The notes: generated by a model from the sequence alone, not told the origin. A DNA stretch of 64,000 nucleotides from Blastococcus sp. VKM Ac-2987 (GCF_026967805.1 NZ_JAPVBG010000001.1:511143-575142), one strand, 5' to 3'; positions 1 to 10,109 are shown, counted from the first letter of the stretch. Translations and numbers: made by a program.

Positions 1-338
1 TCGGGGTCCAGCGGCTCGGCGTGGAAGGTGACCGAGTAGCGGGCCGGGTTCGTGGCCACGTGACCGAGCGGGTCGGCGACCAGCACGTCGGCCAGCTCCT
101 CCGCCGTCCGGATGACGACGGGGACATCGAGCGCGAAGTGCTCGGCGATGGCCGCGGTCAGGTCGGCAGCGAGTTCTGCCTCGGGCAACGGGCTCTCGAG
201 CAGCACGTTGCCGCTGGCGAGGTGGGTGCGGACGTCGCCGTACCCGCGTTCAGCGAGGACCTCGCGCAGCCGCGGCATGGAGACCCGGCGGGTGGCGCCC
301 AGGTTGACCGCCCGCAGCAGGGCCACGTACCGCGTCAC
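1..338 (-). CDS. DUF1697 family protein (C-terminal part outside window)
   Basis: The reverse strand reads open from a GTG at 338 to the window edge, giving about 112 residues. The N-terminus has the DUF1697 pattern: YVALLRAVNLG, then MPRLREVLAERGYGDVRTH, then LASGNVLLES, matching the family's 'ALLRGINVGG ... M..L...GF..V.TY..SGNV.F' layout. DUF1697 proteins are small cytosolic proteins of about 175-185 residues with no established function, so about 60-70 residues are missing at the edge. The next gene is transcribed divergently from a start about 170 bases away. No other recognisable function. Confidence 0.85.
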   Translation of the reverse strand, partial: MTRYVALLRAVNLGATRRVSMPRLREVLAERGYGDVRTHLASGNVLLESPLPEAELAADLTAAIAEHFALDVPVVIRTAEELADVLVADPLGHVATNPARYSVTFHAEPLDP

Positions 339-510
339 CCCGTGGACGCTAGCGCCGCCGTGCGCCGATCCCAAGCCGTTCACCACCGGGAACGTCGTCC
401 CCCACCACGCCATTCGGCCCGGCGGGATGTCGGCGCCCGGGACAACGCCTGCACCGCTGTCCACAGCTCGAGCCGTTCGGTCCCGACGTGGGCCGCGCGC
501 CCCGCACGCT

Positions 511-1443
511 GTGGCCGTGCACGACGTCCTCGACCTGCTCGGTCCCACCCGTGTGTCGTCCACGGCGGCCCTGTCGCGGTCCGTCGCACCCCGGACCATC
601 GGGCGCTGGCTCGCCGGTGGGCGCCTCGTGCAACTGCACCCCGGCTGGGTCACGGTGCCCGAACTCGTCGACGACTGGGCGGTGCGCGCCCAGGCAGCCG
701 CCTCCTACTGCGGAGGGCCGCTCAGCCACTGGAGCGCGCTGGCCGTCCACGGCCTCGCGGAGGAGTACACCCGGCTGGACGTCACGGTGCCGTCCGGGTC
801 GCGGGTGCGCTCGTCACGCTGGCTGCGCGTGCACCGGAGCCGGCTGCCATCCGGGCTGACCACGGCGCGAGGGCTGGTGACGACGCCGGTGAGCCGGGCC
901 CTGGTCGACACCTGGGGCGACGCGTACCGCCGAACAGCGATGCGCGTCTCTCCCGGCCTGGCCCGGGCAGCGGTGCTGCGTGCGGTGCAGCGACGGTGCG
1001 TTCGGCCGACCCAGGTGGCGGCCGAACTGGACCGCCGCCCCAATCTGCCCGGTCGGGCCGCGCTGGACGAACTGCTGGGGCTCGTCGCCGGCGGGAGCCA
1101 CAGCGAGCTGGAGATCTTCGGCCTCCAGCAGATCCTCACCGTTCCGGGGCTGCCTGAGTGCCGGCGCCAGCACCGGGTGCACCTGCCCGACGGGCCCGTC
1201 CTCCTCGATGCCGCCTGGCCCGAGGTGAGGCTGGCGGTCGAGCTGGACGGTGCTGCCTTCCACGGCTCGGAGGAGGCGCGGGAACGGGACCTGCGCCGAG
1301 ACGCCGCACTGGCCGTGCTGGGTTGGCAGACGCTGCGCTTCAGCTACCGACGGGCGACGTCGGATCCGGCGGGCTGCCGCGCCCAGATCGCGGGCATCTA
1401 CCGCCGCCGTCTCGGCGTTGTCCCCTGGGAGGACATTCGGTGA
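511..1443 (+). CDS. AbiEi-type winged-helix protein with C-terminal DUF559/Vsr-like nuclease domain
   Basis: About 310 residues. The N-terminal ~100 residues look like the winged-helix plus substrate-like region of AbiEi/type IV antitoxin proteins (VSSTAALSRSVAPRTIGRWL, then GPLSHWSALAVHGL). The C-terminal ~100 residues carry a DUF559-like endonuclease fold core: LLDAAWPEVRLAVELDG, AFHGS, RDLRRDAAL and LGWQTLRFSYR. This architecture is common in actinobacterial genomes, usually as a solitary gene whose substrate is unknown. An AbiEii toxin partner is not present, so a toxin-antitoxin role is not supported here. The start could be GTG 511 or GTG 517. The open frame extends upstream, but that part overlaps the divergent DUF1697 gene and has no domain sense. 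Confidence 0.75.
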   Translation: MAVHDVLDLLGPTRVSSTAALSRSVAPRTIGRWLAGGRLVQLHPGWVTVPELVDDWAVRAQAAASYCGGPLSHWSALAVHGLAEEYTRLDVTVPSGSRVRSSRWLRVHRSRLPSGLTTARGLVTTPVSRALVDTWGDAYRRTAMRVSPGLARAAVLRAVQRRCVRPTQVAAELDRRPNLPGRAALDELLGLVAGGSHSELEIFGLQQILTVPGLPECRRQHRVHLPDGPVLLDAAWPEVRLAVELDGAAFHGSEEARERDLRRDAALAVLGWQTLRFSYRRATSDPAGCRAQIAGIYRRRLGVVPWEDIR

Positions 1444-1516
1444 GCGCGAACGTCCTCGGCAGGGTCATCGCCTCGGGCACGTCCGGGAACGGTCCCGGAA
1501 CGACCCGGACAACGCA

Positions 1517-1550
1517 GCGAGCCCGCCCCCGGGATCGGGGACGGGCTCGC
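1517..1550. terminator. Bidirectional hairpin terminator between convergent genes
   Basis: A perfect 9-bp stem (1517-1525 with 1542-1550, core CGAGCCCG/CGGGCTCG) is extended inward by C-run/G-run pairing. It lies between the stop of the DUF559 protein gene (plus strand) and the stop of clpX (minus strand). There is no long T-tract, as is usual for high-GC actinobacterial terminators. Confidence 0.7.
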
Positions 1551-1568
1551 AGACGAATCAGCGGGAGG

Positions 1569-2843
1569 TCAGGCCGACTTCTCGCGGGGGGCGCGGGTGG
1601 GCTTGCGCGGCACGATGGTCGGGTTGACGTGCTCCAGCACGACCTCCTTGGTGATCACCACGGAGGCGACGTCCTCACGGCTGGGGATGTCGTACATGAC
1701 CGACTGGAGCACCTCCTCCATGATCGCGCGGAGCCCGCGGGCACCGGTGCCGCGGAGGATCGCCTGGTCGGCGACCGACTCGAGCGCGTCGTCGGTGAAC
1801 TCCAGCTCCACCCCGTCGAGCTCGAAGAGCTTCCGGTACTGGCGGACCAAGGCGTTCTTCGGCTGGGTCAGGATGTTGATCAGCGCCTGACGGTCCAGCT
1901 TGCGGACGCTGGTGATCACCGGGAGCCGGCCGATGAACTCCGGGATCATGCCGAACTTCAGCAGGTCCTCGGGCATGACCTCGGCGAACGCGTTGGCGTC
2001 CTCGATCTCCTGCTTGCCGCGGATCTCGCCGGCGAAGCCGATGCCCTGCTTGCCGGCGCGCGCTTCGATGACCTGCTCCAGGCCGGCGAAGGCACCACCC
2101 ACGATGAACAGCACGTTCGTCGTGTCGATCTGGATGAACTCCTGGTGCGGGTGCTTGCGGCCACCCTGCGGCGGCACCGACGCCGTCGTCCCCTCGAGGA
2201 TCTTCAGCAGCGCCTGCTGCACGCCCTCGCCGGAGACGTCGCGGGTGATCGACGGGTTCTCGCTCTTGCGGGCGATCTTGTCGACCTCGTCGATGTAGAT
2301 GATGCCGGTCTCGGCCCGCTTGACGTCGTAGTCGGCGGCCTGGATCAGCTTGAGGAGGATGTTCTCGACGTCCTCACCCACGTAGCCGGCCTCGGTGAGG
2401 GCGGTGGCGTCGGCGATGGCGAACGGGACGTTCAGCATCCGGGCCAGCGTCTGCGCCAGGTGGGTCTTCCCGCAGCCGGTGGGGCCGATCAGCAGGATGT
2501 TGGACTTCGCCAGCTCGACGGCGTCCTCGCGGTTGGCGCGGTCACCACCGGCCTGGATCCGCTTGTAGTGGTTGTAGACCGCGACCGAGAGCGTCCGCTT
2601 GGCCTTGTCCTGACCGATGACGTACTGGTCGAGGAAGTCGTGGATCTCCTTGGGCTTGGGCAGCTCGTCGAACTTCAGGTCCGACGACTCGGAGAGTTCT
2701 TCCTCGATGATCTCGTTGCAGAGGTCGATGCACTCGTCGCAGATGTAGACCCCGGGGCCAGCGATGAGCTTCTTGACCTGCTTCTGGCTCTTGCCGCAGA
2801 ACGAGCACTTGAGCAGATCACCGCTCTCACCGATTCGTGCCAC
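1569..2843 (-). CDS. clpX: ATP-dependent Clp protease ATP-binding subunit ClpX
   Basis: 424 residues, full length for ClpX. This AAA+ hexamer unfolds tagged proteins and feeds them to ClpP in the cytosol. The N-terminal zinc-binding domain has C13-x2-C16 and C35-x2-C38. Walker A GPTGCGKT is at 120-127 and Walker B IIYIDE at 181-186. The substrate-gripping pore loop GYVG is at 153-156, the RKH loop at 229-231, and the ClpP-docking IGF loop at 267-269. A sensor-2 region ([14 protein letters not shown]) lies near the C-terminus. The start is GTG 2843, preceded by GGAGGT at a good distance, and yields the canonical [14 protein letters not shown]-terminus. It lies downstream of clpP2 in the same direction, after a gap of about 295 bases. 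Confidence 0.98.
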   Translation of the reverse strand: MARIGESGDLLKCSFCGKSQKQVKKLIAGPGVYICDECIDLCNEIIEEELSESSDLKFDELPKPKEIHDFLDQYVIGQDKAKRTLSVAVYNHYKRIQAGGDRANREDAVELAKSNILLIGPTGCGKTHLAQTLARMLNVPFAIADATALTEAGYVGEDVENILLKLIQAADYDVKRAETGIIYIDEVDKIARKSENPSITRDVSGEGVQQALLKILEGTTASVPPQGGRKHPHQEFIQIDTTNVLFIVGGAFAGLEQVIEARAGKQGIGFAGEIRGKQEIEDANAFAEVMPEDLLKFGMIPEFIGRLPVITSVRKLDRQALINILTQPKNALVRQYRKLFELDGVELEFTDDALESVADQAILRGTGARGLRAIMEEVLQSVMYDIPSREDVASVVITKEVVLEHVNPTIVPRKPTRAPREKSA

Positions 2844-3091
2844 CTGCTGACCTCCACCTCGACAGTCGCCGGTCCTGGTGTCAGGTACCCGCGGGTTGGA
2901 CCCTGCTTGCTTGTCTTCTGCCCCTGCTCGTCCCCGCTGACAGGCTGTCCCGCGAGGCTCTCCTCCCGGCGCTTCCGGCCGGGGATCGGGCGTTCACCGA
3001 ACGTACCCGCCACCTCCGGCGAGGCCGGGCAATGACTCACCCGGTACGCCGGCGGTCCCACTTCTGTCCCGCCATGCCCTCAGACCCCCGA

Positions 3092-3136
3092 CGGTACGGG
3101 CCGAACACGCGTCCCGCGCGCCTCCGACCCGTACCG
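3092..3136. terminator. Inverted repeat just after clpP2, possible terminator
   Basis: Perfect 9-bp arms CGGTACGGG (3092-3100) and CCCGTACCG (3128-3136) flank a 27-base loop. The right arm ends 2 bases from the clpP2 stop. The position suits termination or attenuation between clpP1P2 and clpX, but the large loop makes it weaker than a classical terminator. Confidence 0.4.
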
Positions 3137-3138
3137 AA

Positions 3139-3765
3139 TCAGGACGAGAGGGCGTTGAGCTTGCGGCTCTGGATGACCTGGTCGACGATCCCGTACTCCT
3201 TGGCCTGGGCGGCCGTCAGGATCTTGTCCCGGTCGATGTCGCTGCGAATCTGCTCCTGGGACCGGCCGGTGTGCCGGGCCAGGATCTCCTCCATCTGCAC
3301 GCGCACCCGCTCGATCTCGGCGGCGTGGATCTCCAGGTCGGTGACCTGACCGCCGGCCTCGCCGGACGGCTGGTGGATCAGCACGCGGGAGTACGGCAGC
3401 GCCAGGCGCTTCCCCGGCGTCCCGGCCGCGAGGAGGACGGCGGCGGCCGAGGCCGCCTGGCCCATCACCACGGTCTGGATGTCGGGCCGGACGAACATCA
3501 TCGTGTCGTAGATGGCCATCAGCGAGGTGAACGAGCCACCGGGCGAGTTGATGTAGATGGTGATGTCGCGGTCCGGGTCGGCGGACTCGAGCGTGATGAG
3601 CTGCGCCATCACGTCGTTGGCCGACGCGTCGTCGATCTGCACCCCGAGGAAGATGATGCGTTCCTCGAAGAGCTTGTTGTAGGGGTTGGACTCCTTCATG
3701 CCGTAGCTCGTGCGCTCCACGAAGGAGGGCAGGATGTACCGGCTGGAGGGCATCTCGAAGCTCAT
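3139..3765 (-). CDS. clpP2: ATP-dependent Clp protease proteolytic subunit ClpP2
   Basis: 208 residues from ATG 3765 ([17 protein letters not shown]). The reading frame is open further upstream, but that extension overlaps clpP1 and has no Clp homology. A GAGGA ribosome site precedes this ATG. Signature regions include [24 protein letters not shown], the catalytic serine in [11 protein letters not shown] and the catalytic histidine in LIHQPSG. It matches actinobacterial ClpP2 ([17 protein letters not shown]). In mycobacteria ClpP1 and ClpP2 each form a heptamer ring and only the mixed tetradecamer is fully active. The start lies 20 bases after the clpP1 stop, so the two form an operon. Confidence 0.97.
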   Translation of the reverse strand: MSFEMPSSRYILPSFVERTSYGMKESNPYNKLFEERIIFLGVQIDDASANDVMAQLITLESADPDRDITIYINSPGGSFTSLMAIYDTMMFVRPDIQTVVMGQAASAAAVLLAAGTPGKRLALPYSRVLIHQPSGEAGGQVTDLEIHAAEIERVRVQMEEILARHTGRSQEQIRSDIDRDKILTAAQAKEYGIVDQVIQSRKLNALSS

Positions 3766-3785
3766 CTGTCTGTGTCCTCGCGCGC

Positions 3786-4424
3786 TCAGTTGTCGGAGAC
3801 CGGGTTGGCGCTGTCGGTCATGGCCGCCTTGCTCACCACGTGGTCGACGAAGCCGTACTCGAGGGCCTCCTGCGCGGTGAACCAACGGTCGCGGTCGGAG
3901 TCCTTGTCGATCTGCTCGATGCTCTGCCCGGTGTGGAAGGACTGCAGCTCGTTGAGCTCCTTCTTCGTGCGGCGGAAGAGGTCGGCCTGGATGGCGATGT
4001 CCGCCGCCGTGCCACCGACGCCGGCCGAAGGCTGGTGCATCATGATCCGCGCGTGCGGCAGGGCGTAGCGCTTGCCCTTGGTGCCCGCCGTCAGCAGGAA
4101 CTGGCCCATCGACGCGGCCAGGCCCATCCCGTAGGTGGCGACGTCGCAGTCGATGAACTGCATCGTGTCGTAGATGGCCATGCCGGCGCTGACCGAGCCG
4201 CCGGGCGAGTTGATGTAGAGGTGGATGTCCTGCTTGGGGTCCTCGGCGGACAGCAGCAGCATCTGGGCGGCCAGCTGGTTGGCGATGACGTCGTCGACCT
4301 GGGTGCCCAGGAAGATGATCCGCTCGCGCAGCAGGCGCTCGTAGACCGAGTCGCCGAGGTTCATCATGCCGCTGGCGCCACGCATCATGGGTGCGCTCGC
4401 CAGGATCGGGTCGGTGGTGCTCAC
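3786..4424 (-). CDS. clpP1: ATP-dependent Clp protease proteolytic subunit ClpP1
   Basis: 212 residues from GTG 4424 ([14 protein letters not shown]), chosen because GGAGGT lies about 10 bases upstream and the longer open frame (to 4754) is low-complexity. Contains [29 protein letters not shown], the serine nucleophile in [11 protein letters not shown] and the histidine in MMHQPS, followed by [18 protein letters not shown]. It is the serine protease subunit that pairs with ClpP2 and receives substrates from ClpX and ClpC. It is the first gene of the clpP1-clpP2 operon. About 250 bases separate it from tig and hold the tig terminator and presumably the clpP promoter. Confidence 0.97.
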   Translation of the reverse strand: MSTTDPILASAPMMRGASGMMNLGDSVYERLLRERIIFLGTQVDDVIANQLAAQMLLLSAEDPKQDIHLYINSPGGSVSAGMAIYDTMQFIDCDVATYGMGLAASMGQFLLTAGTKGKRYALPHARIMMHQPSAGVGGTAADIAIQADLFRRTKKELNELQSFHTGQSIEQIDKDSDRDRWFTAQEALEYGFVDHVVSKAAMTDSANPVSDN

Positions 4425-4616
4425 GGGTGCGGTGACCTCCGTAGGACGCGTCGTGGCAGTGGGTCTCGGGGTGGTGCGGGCCCGGAACGGCCCTCCGGGG
4501 GTGGGGTCCCCCGGCGATCGCCTGAGTCCTGTCGACCCTAACGCGGACCTCCGACGGGACACTCCCCGTCGGGCCGGTGTTCGCCGTCGGCGCAGCGCCG
4601 GGGTCCGGTACGCGAC

Positions 4617-4650
4617 GACGCCGCCCTCCCCGGTCGGGGAGGACGGCGTC
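4617..4650 (-). terminator. Terminator of tig
   Basis: A long hairpin (4617-4631 paired with 4636-4650, one mismatch in 15, loop of about 4 bases) begins about 20 bases beyond the tig stop. This is a strong GC-rich intrinsic terminator shape without a U-tract. Confidence 0.75.
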
Positions 4651-4671
4651 GGCGGTGGTTGGACCCGCGGA

Positions 4672-6165
4672 TCAGACCTTGTCGACGTCCTCGGTGTTCT
4701 CGGTCGCGCCCTCGGCGGCCTCGGTCGTGACGGCCTTGACGCCGATGTCCTCACCCGCGGCCGGGGCGGCCTGCGTGCCGTCCTCCGCGGCGGCCTCGGT
4801 GCTGTCCTCGGAGGCGGACTCGTCGCCGGCCGACGCCTGCACCGTCTTCGGGCGCAGGGCCTCGAGGTCGACCGGGTTGCCCGACGCGTCGGTGATCGTC
4901 GTCTGCTCGAGCAGCTGGGCCAGCGTCTTGGTGCGGCGGACGTCGGCGACGAACTCGGCGATGTTGCCGCTCTGCTGCAGCTGCTGGGCGAACTGCTCCG
5001 GGCTCATCCGGTTGCGCTGGGCCTGCGCCATGATCTGCGCCGAGAGGTCGTCGTTGGCGACGGTGACCTCACGGGCGTCGGCAATCGCGTCGAGGATGAA
5101 CTGCGTCTTGACCGCCTCCTCGACGTTCTTCTTCTGCTCGGCGTCGTACTCCTCGCGGTTCTCGACGCCCGACATCTGCAGGAAGGCGTTCCAGTCCATG
5201 CCGGCCTGCGCGAGCTCGCGCTCGAAGGCCTGGTTGCGCCACTCGACCTCGCGGTCGACGAGGTTCTCCGGGATCGGCACCTCGACGGTCTCGATGAGGT
5301 GCTCGACCAGCTTGTCGCGCGCCTGCGCGCCCTGCTGGATCACCTTGGAGCGGGCCAGCCGGGTGCGGACGTCCTCGCGCAGCTCGTCGAGGGTGTCGAA
5401 CTCGCTGGCGGTCTGGGCGAACTCGTCGTCCAGCTCGGGCAGCTCCTTCTCCTTCACCGAGCGGACGGTGACGGTGACGTCGGCCTGCGAGCCGGCGTCG
5501 GGGCCCGAGAGCAGCGCGGTCTGGAAGGACTTCGACTCGTCGGCCGACAGCCCGCGGACGGCGTCGTCGAGGCCCTCCATGAGGTTGCCGGAGCCCACCT
5601 CGTAGGACATGCCGGTGGTCGAGCCGTCCTCCAGGACCTTGCCGTCGAGCTTGGCCTCGAGGTCGATGGAGACGAAGTCGCCGTCCTGGGCGGCCCGCTC
5701 GACGCCGGTCAGCATCGAGAAGCGCTCGCGCATGACCGTGACCTGCTGGTCGATCTCCTCGTCGGTGACCTCGACGTCGTCGACGGTCACGGCCAGGGAG
5801 TCCAGCTCCGGCAGCTCGAGCTGCGGGGCGACGTCGACCTCGGCGGTGAAGGCGAGGGTGTCGTTGTCGTCGAGGCGGGTGACCTCGATGTCGGGCTGGC
5901 CGAGCACGCGCACCTGGTTCTCGCGGATGACCTCCGAGTAGACCTCGGGGATCGCGTGCTGGACGACCTGCTCCAGGACGACGGGCCGGCCGATGCGCTG
6001 GTCGAGCACCCGGTTGGGCACCTTGCCGGGGCGGAACCCGGGGACCCGGACCTGCTTGCCCAGCTCCTTGTAGACCTCACCGAAAGCGTGGTCCAGGTCC
6101 CCCCAGGGCACCTCGATCGCCAGCCGGACCCGCGTGGGGCCCAGTTCCTCGATGGTGCTCTTCAC
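4672..6165 (-). CDS. tig: Trigger factor, ribosome-associated chaperone/peptidyl-prolyl isomerase
   Basis: 497 residues. The N-terminal ribosome-binding domain carries the signature GFRPGKVP at 43-50, which docks on L23 at the exit tunnel. A central FKBP-like PPIase domain ([13 protein letters not shown] to [17 protein letters not shown], about 160-250) and a helical C-terminal substrate cradle follow. The last ~55 residues are an acidic Ala/Glu/Thr-rich tail typical of actinobacterial Tig. The start is GTG 6165 with GAGGAG about 10 bases upstream. The tig-clpP-clpX gene order is widely conserved and links nascent-chain folding with proteolysis. Confidence 0.97.
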   Translation of the reverse strand: MKSTIEELGPTRVRLAIEVPWGDLDHAFGEVYKELGKQVRVPGFRPGKVPNRVLDQRIGRPVVLEQVVQHAIPEVYSEVIRENQVRVLGQPDIEVTRLDDNDTLAFTAEVDVAPQLELPELDSLAVTVDDVEVTDEEIDQQVTVMRERFSMLTGVERAAQDGDFVSIDLEAKLDGKVLEDGSTTGMSYEVGSGNLMEGLDDAVRGLSADESKSFQTALLSGPDAGSQADVTVTVRSVKEKELPELDDEFAQTASEFDTLDELREDVRTRLARSKVIQQGAQARDKLVEHLIETVEVPIPENLVDREVEWRNQAFERELAQAGMDWNAFLQMSGVENREEYDAEQKKNVEEAVKTQFILDAIADAREVTVANDDLSAQIMAQAQRNRMSPEQFAQQLQQSGNIAEFVADVRRTKTLAQLLEQTTITDASGNPVDLEALRPKTVQASAGDESASEDSTEAAAEDGTQAAPAAGEDIGVKAVTTEAAEGATENTEDVDKV

Positions 6166-6297
6166 AGCGGCAGTGCTCCTCGGTAAGACAGCGGTTTGCA
6201 GGCGCCCGCGGGTCCGGTGACGCCGGGTCGACCCCCGAGTCTAGAGACGTCGGGGGCATGCGCGCGGTGGCGGGATGCGGGCACCCCGCGCCTCCGG

Positions 6298-6371
6298 TCG
6301 GGGTGACAGGATTTGAACCTGCGGCCCCCTGCTCCCAAAGCAGGTGCGCTACCAAGCTGCGCCACACCCCG
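6298..6371 (-). tRNA. tRNA-Pro (anticodon TGG)
   Basis: The reverse complement folds as a tRNA. Acceptor arms are CGGGGTG and CACCCCG, the D-arm region is GCGCAGCTTGGTAGCGC, the anticodon stem-loop has TTTGGGA (anticodon TGG), and the T-arm is CAGGTTCAAATCCTG. A discriminator A follows, with no encoded CCA. It sits in the tig-amidase gap and remains intact. Confidence 0.95.
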
Positions 6372-6421
6372 TGGCGGCCCGAGTCTAGGCCGCTCCGCCC
6401 GGGCTCCCTCCCGGGAACCCG

Positions 6422-7876
6422 TCAGGCGGACACGCCAGGACGCCGGTCCGACCAGGGAGCCGCCTCCTCCAGCGCGGCGGCCACCCGGACGAGGACGTCC
6501 TCGCGACCGAAGGCCGCGACCAGCTGGACGCCGATCGGGAGGCCCTCCTCGGTCCAGTGCAGCGGCAGGCTGATCGCCGGCTGACCGGTGACGTTGAACT
6601 GGGACGTGAACGGCATCAGGCTGTTGATCCGCCGGCCTTCCTGCTTGGGCCCGGCGTCGGTGAGCCAGCCCAGCTCCGGTGGCCGCGCGGCGAGCGTGGG
6701 CGTCACCAGCAGGTCGTAGCCCTCGCCGCCCTGGTCGCGCGGCGTCCAGAAGGCGGCCATCCGGCGGGTCCACCTCCCCAGCCACATCCGCGCGCCGACG
6801 TAGTCCTCGGCGGACAGCTTCCGGCCCACGGCGCGGTACATGACGTTGCGCGGCTCGAGGTCGCCGTCCTCGATCGGACGGCCGAGCGCACCCCGCTCGA
6901 GCGCGGAGAGGGTGAGGGCGACGTCGGCGGCGATCGTGGTGGTGAAGAAGCGCGGGAACTGCGGGTCGAACATCGCCTCCGGCATGCCGGGCCCGACCTC
7001 GCACCCGAGCTCCTCCAGCAGCCGCCCGGCCTGCTCCACGGCGGCCCGGCACGCGGGGTCGTCCAGGTACTGCTCCCCCGGCGCCACGTCGAGCAGCCCG
7101 ACCCGCAACCGGCCGACCGGCGCGCCGACCTCCCCCGCCAGCGGGCGCGCCAGCGGCGGTGCGACGTAGGGGTCGCCGGGCATCGGTCCGGCGAGGACGT
7201 CCAGGACGGCGGCGGTGTCCCGCACCGAGCGGGTGACGACGCCGTCGATCGTGGCGCCGGCCCACCCCTCCCCCACGTCGGGCCCCTGGCTGACCCGGGC
7301 CCGGGTTGGCTTCAGGCCGACCAGCCCGCACTCCGCGGCCGGGATGCGGATCGATCCGCCGCCGTCGTTGGCGTGCGCGACCGGCACCAGCCCGGCGGCG
7401 ACCGCGGCCGCCGAACCGCCGCTGGAACCGCCCGTGGAGCGGTTCGTGTCGTAGGGGTTCCGGGCCGGGGATTGCGCGGCCGGCTCGGTGCTGATCGTCG
7501 TGCCGAACTCCGGCACGTTGGTGCGGCCGAGGACGACGAAGCCCGCTGCACGGAAACGCTGAGCGAGGTAGCTGTCGGTCGGCCAGCGGTATCCGGCGTC
7601 GCGGAGGAAGGAGGTGCCGTAATTGGTCTCCTCCCCGGCGACGTGGCAGCCGAGATCCTTGAGCAGCAGCGGGACGCCGCAGAAGGGACCGGCTGGCAGC
7701 TCGCCGCGAGCCTCTTCGCGCGCGGCGTCGAACCGGTTCCGGATCACCGCGTCCAGCTGCGGGTCGACCCGCTCGACGCGCTCGATCGCCGCGTCCACGA
7801 GCTCGGCGGGGCTCGCCTGCCCGGTGCGTACCAGCTCGGCCTGCGCGGTGGCGTCGAGCCACGTGGTCTCGGTCAC
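6422..7876 (-). CDS. Amidase (amidase signature family)
   Basis: 484 residues from GTG 7876 ([16 protein letters not shown]). The open frame runs about 35 codons further upstream, but those codons are a Ser-Pro repeat made by a hexanucleotide tandem, so the shorter start is preferred. Ser-cisSer-Lys triad landmarks are visible: the lysine in [10 protein letters not shown], the Gly/Ser loop [14 protein letters not shown] and the nucleophile loop [16 protein letters not shown]. The family hydrolyses amides (aryl or alkyl amides, or 6-aminohexanoate dimers) in the cytosol. The specific substrate cannot be told, and GatA is unlikely because no gatB/gatC is near. Confidence 0.9.
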   Translation of the reverse strand: MTETTWLDATAQAELVRTGQASPAELVDAAIERVERVDPQLDAVIRNRFDAAREEARGELPAGPFCGVPLLLKDLGCHVAGEETNYGTSFLRDAGYRWPTDSYLAQRFRAAGFVVLGRTNVPEFGTTISTEPAAQSPARNPYDTNRSTGGSSGGSAAAVAAGLVPVAHANDGGGSIRIPAAECGLVGLKPTRARVSQGPDVGEGWAGATIDGVVTRSVRDTAAVLDVLAGPMPGDPYVAPPLARPLAGEVGAPVGRLRVGLLDVAPGEQYLDDPACRAAVEQAGRLLEELGCEVGPGMPEAMFDPQFPRFFTTTIAADVALTLSALERGALGRPIEDGDLEPRNVMYRAVGRKLSAEDYVGARMWLGRWTRRMAAFWTPRDQGGEGYDLLVTPTLAARPPELGWLTDAGPKQEGRRINSLMPFTSQFNVTGQPAISLPLHWTEEGLPIGVQLVAAFGREDVLVRVAAALEEAAPWSDRRPGVSA

Positions 7877-7894
7877 GCCGCGCACGCTAGCGGC

Positions 7895-7921
7895 CGACGG
7901 CGACGGCGACGGCGACGGCGA
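7895..7921. repeat. CGACGG hexanucleotide tandem repeat
   Basis: Four and a half perfect copies of CGACGG lie just upstream of the amidase start. In the amidase frame they would encode Ser-Pro repeats. A microsatellite-like tract in a promoter or 5' leader can vary by slippage. Confidence 0.8.
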
Positions 7922-8059
7922 GCACGAGCCGGCGTCCAGTTCCCGGACCCGGGGCGCCGTCCCGGCGATCTGTAGTTGGATCACCTACGAGGTCGGGGCA
8001 CGCGTCGTGCTCCGCGGAGGCGGTCGGGGTCCGGTGCTCCGACGGACAGGGAGCGGACC

Positions 8060-9997
8060 GTGGCCGGTCGTCGAGCAGCGTTCGTCCTGGTTCCGCTGCT
8101 GTTCGTGGGTGCGTGCACGAGCGGCGACGAGGACGACGCTCCGGGCGGCGACGCCTCCCCCTCGGCTCCGGCCGGCAACGTGGAGATGGGCGCCTGCGAG
8201 TTCGAGGTGCCGGCGGGCGTGGAGATCGAGTGCGGCAGGCTGCCCGTGCCGGCCGACCGCGACGACCCCGACGCCGGGGAGATCCAGCTCGCCTTCGCCG
8301 TCGTCCGGAGCGGCGCCGACAGCCCGGCGGAGGACCCCGTCGTCTACCTGTCGGGAGGGCCGGGGCAGAGCACGCTGGAGCTCGTGCCGCAGGCGTTCGG
8401 CGCGATCTACGAGCCGCTGACCGAGAACCGGGACCTGGTGCTCGTCGACCAGCGGGGCACCGGGCTGACCGAGCCGTCGCTGGCCTGCGACGAGTACAGC
8501 TCGTGGGTACGGGAGTCACTGGGCTCGGACCTGCCGCCGGAGGAGCTGGAGGCCCAGGCGGTGCAGTCGCTGGAGGATTGCCGACAGCGCCTGGTGGACG
8601 AGGGCGTCGACTTCGCCGACTACAACAGCGCCGCCTCGGCCGCCGACCTCGAGGACCTGCGGGTCGCCCTCGGCCACGACGAGTGGAACCTCTACGGGAT
8701 CTCCTACGGCACCCGGCTGGCGCAGGCCGCGCTGCGCGACCACCCCGACGGCATCCGGTCGGTGGTGCTGGACGCCGCCTACCCCGTCGACGCCGATCTG
8801 TACGAGGAGACGCCGGGCAACGCCGTCCGGGCCATGGAAGCCCTGTTCGCCACGTGCGCCGACGACCCGGGGTGCGCCGCGCAGTACCCCGACCTCCAGC
8901 AGACGTTCACGAACCTGGTCGAGGAGCTGAACGCCTCGCCGGCGCCGATCACCGTGGTGGACCCGACGAACGGGCAGCGCATCGAGGACGAGCTCGACGG
9001 CAACTCGCTCGTCGGCTTCCTGTTCCAGACCCTCTACTCGACCGAGCTGGTTCCGCACCTGCCGGAGATCATCACCGCCGCGGACGACGGTGATTTCGGC
9101 ACGATCGGCCTGCTCCTCGGCGCACTCTCGGCGCAGCTGGAGCTGGTCAGCATCGGGCAGCAGCTGGCCGTGCAGTGCCAGGAGGAGGTCGCTTTCGGCT
9201 CCCAGGAGGACGTCGCCGCGGCCGCCGCCGAGCACCCGCTGGTGGAGGGCTTCTTCGAGGGCGCGCCGACCCTGGGCCCCGGCGTCTTCGACGTCTGCGC
9301 CTCGTGGGACGCCGGCGAGCCCGGGGAGGGGGCGAACGACCCGGTGACGAGCGAGATCCCGGCGCTGGTGCTGGCCGGCGACCTGGACCCGATCACGCCT
9401 CCGCGCTGGGGTGAGGAGATCGCCGCGGAGCTGCCCAACAGCTTCTTCGTCCGGTTCCCGTTCACCGGGCACGGAGCACTGCCCAGCCACGAGTGCGCGG
9501 TGGACATCGCCGTGGAGTTCCTGGACGACCCGGGCAGCGAGCCGGCAACCGGCTGCGTCGACGACATCGAGGCCCCGGCCTTCACCGCCGACGACATCCA
9601 GGTCGAGATGACGTCGTTCGAGAGCGAGGAGCTGGGTCTCACCGGGCTGCGGCCGGAGGGCTGGACCGAGGTGATCCCCGGCGTGTGGCAGGAGTCGGTC
9701 CTGGCGTCGCTGGTCCAGCGGGTGGTGCCCGGCGCCACCGCCGAGCAGCTGCTCCAGACGGTCGGCGCACAGCTGGGCACCGGTGAGCCGCCCCAGCCGG
9801 TCGGCGAGCTGGCGACCGAGTCGTTCACCTGGCAGCTCTACCGGCTGGACGACCTCGGGCAGAGCGTCGAGCTGGCGCTCGCCGACGGCCCGGACGGCCT
9901 GCTGCTGGTGCAGATGACGACGAGCCCCGCGCGCAACGACGTCCACCGCGGGCTGATCTTCCTGCCGGCCGTCGAGGCGCTCGCCCCGCTGTCCTGA
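8060..9997 (+). CDS. Secreted lipoprotein alpha/beta hydrolase, TAP-like (peptidase S33)
   Basis: 645 residues from GTG 8060. A short signal peptide ends in a lipobox LFVGAC (Cys19), so it is likely a membrane-anchored lipoprotein outside the cytoplasmic membrane. The mature part has SGGPGQS (oxyanion-hole region), VLVDQRGTG, the nucleophile elbow GISYGT (Ser ~215) and a C-terminal TAP-like domain with GDLDPITPPRWG and the catalytic histidine in FTGHGALPS. This matches tripeptidyl-aminopeptidase-like hydrolases of actinobacteria. About 100 extra residues at the C-terminus (ITGLRPEGW onward type) look like a separate small domain. It is the last chromosomal gene before the integrated element. 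Confidence 0.9.
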   Translation: MAGRRAAFVLVPLLFVGACTSGDEDDAPGGDASPSAPAGNVEMGACEFEVPAGVEIECGRLPVPADRDDPDAGEIQLAFAVVRSGADSPAEDPVVYLSGGPGQSTLELVPQAFGAIYEPLTENRDLVLVDQRGTGLTEPSLACDEYSSWVRESLGSDLPPEELEAQAVQSLEDCRQRLVDEGVDFADYNSAASAADLEDLRVALGHDEWNLYGISYGTRLAQAALRDHPDGIRSVVLDAAYPVDADLYEETPGNAVRAMEALFATCADDPGCAAQYPDLQQTFTNLVEELNASPAPITVVDPTNGQRIEDELDGNSLVGFLFQTLYSTELVPHLPEIITAADDGDFGTIGLLLGALSAQLELVSIGQQLAVQCQEEVAFGSQEDVAAAAAEHPLVEGFFEGAPTLGPGVFDVCASWDAGEPGEGANDPVTSEIPALVLAGDLDPITPPRWGEEIAAELPNSFFVRFPFTGHGALPSHECAVDIAVEFLDDPGSEPATGCVDDIEAPAFTADDIQVEMTSFESEELGLTGLRPEGWTEVIPGVWQESVLASLVQRVVPGATAEQLLQTVGAQLGTGEPPQPVGELATESFTWQLYRLDDLGQSVELALADGPDGLLLVQMTTSPARNDVHRGLIFLPAVEALAPLS

Positions 9998-10011
9998 ACC
10001 GGGTGCCCGGT
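9998..10011 (+). terminator. Short hairpin terminator after the lipoprotein hydrolase gene
   Basis: ACCGGG-TG-CCCGGT, a perfect 6-bp stem starting directly after the TGA. It separates the hydrolase gene from the tRNA-Gly promoter region. Confidence 0.5.
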
Positions 10012-10041
10012 CCCCTGCCCGTCGGCGGGCGACGGCCGCGA

Positions 10042-10047
10042 TAGGCT
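10042..10047 (+). promoter_or_regulatory. Putative -10 box of the native tRNA-Gly promoter
   Basis: TAGGCT lies 25 bases before the tRNA 5' end at 10072 and resembles an actinobacterial -10 element. After integration this promoter drives only the truncated left tRNA copy. Confidence 0.4.
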
Positions 10048-10070
10048 TCCCGCGGACCTCTCGCAGGTCT

Positions 10071-10109
10071 CGCGGGTGTAGCTCAATGGTAGAGCCCCAG
10101 CCTTCCAAG
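10071..10109 (+). repeat. attL: 39-bp core, 5' half of tRNA-Gly(TCC)
   Basis: Identical over 39 bases to 47619-47657. It contains the acceptor 5' strand, the D arm and the anticodon arm through TTCCAAG, then diverges into element sequence, so the tRNA is cut just after its anticodon loop. The match extends 8 more bases leftward with one mismatch. It marks the left junction of the integrated element. Confidence 0.93.

Noticed and set aside
1158-3035. 625-codon plus-strand open frame across clpX
   Set aside because: It is the antisense shadow of clpX, which has full family motifs. The translation is Arg/Val/Asp-rich without any domain.
4366-6186. 606-codon plus-strand open frame across tig
   Set aside because: Antisense shadow of trigger factor. 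High-GC third-position bias makes such long frames.
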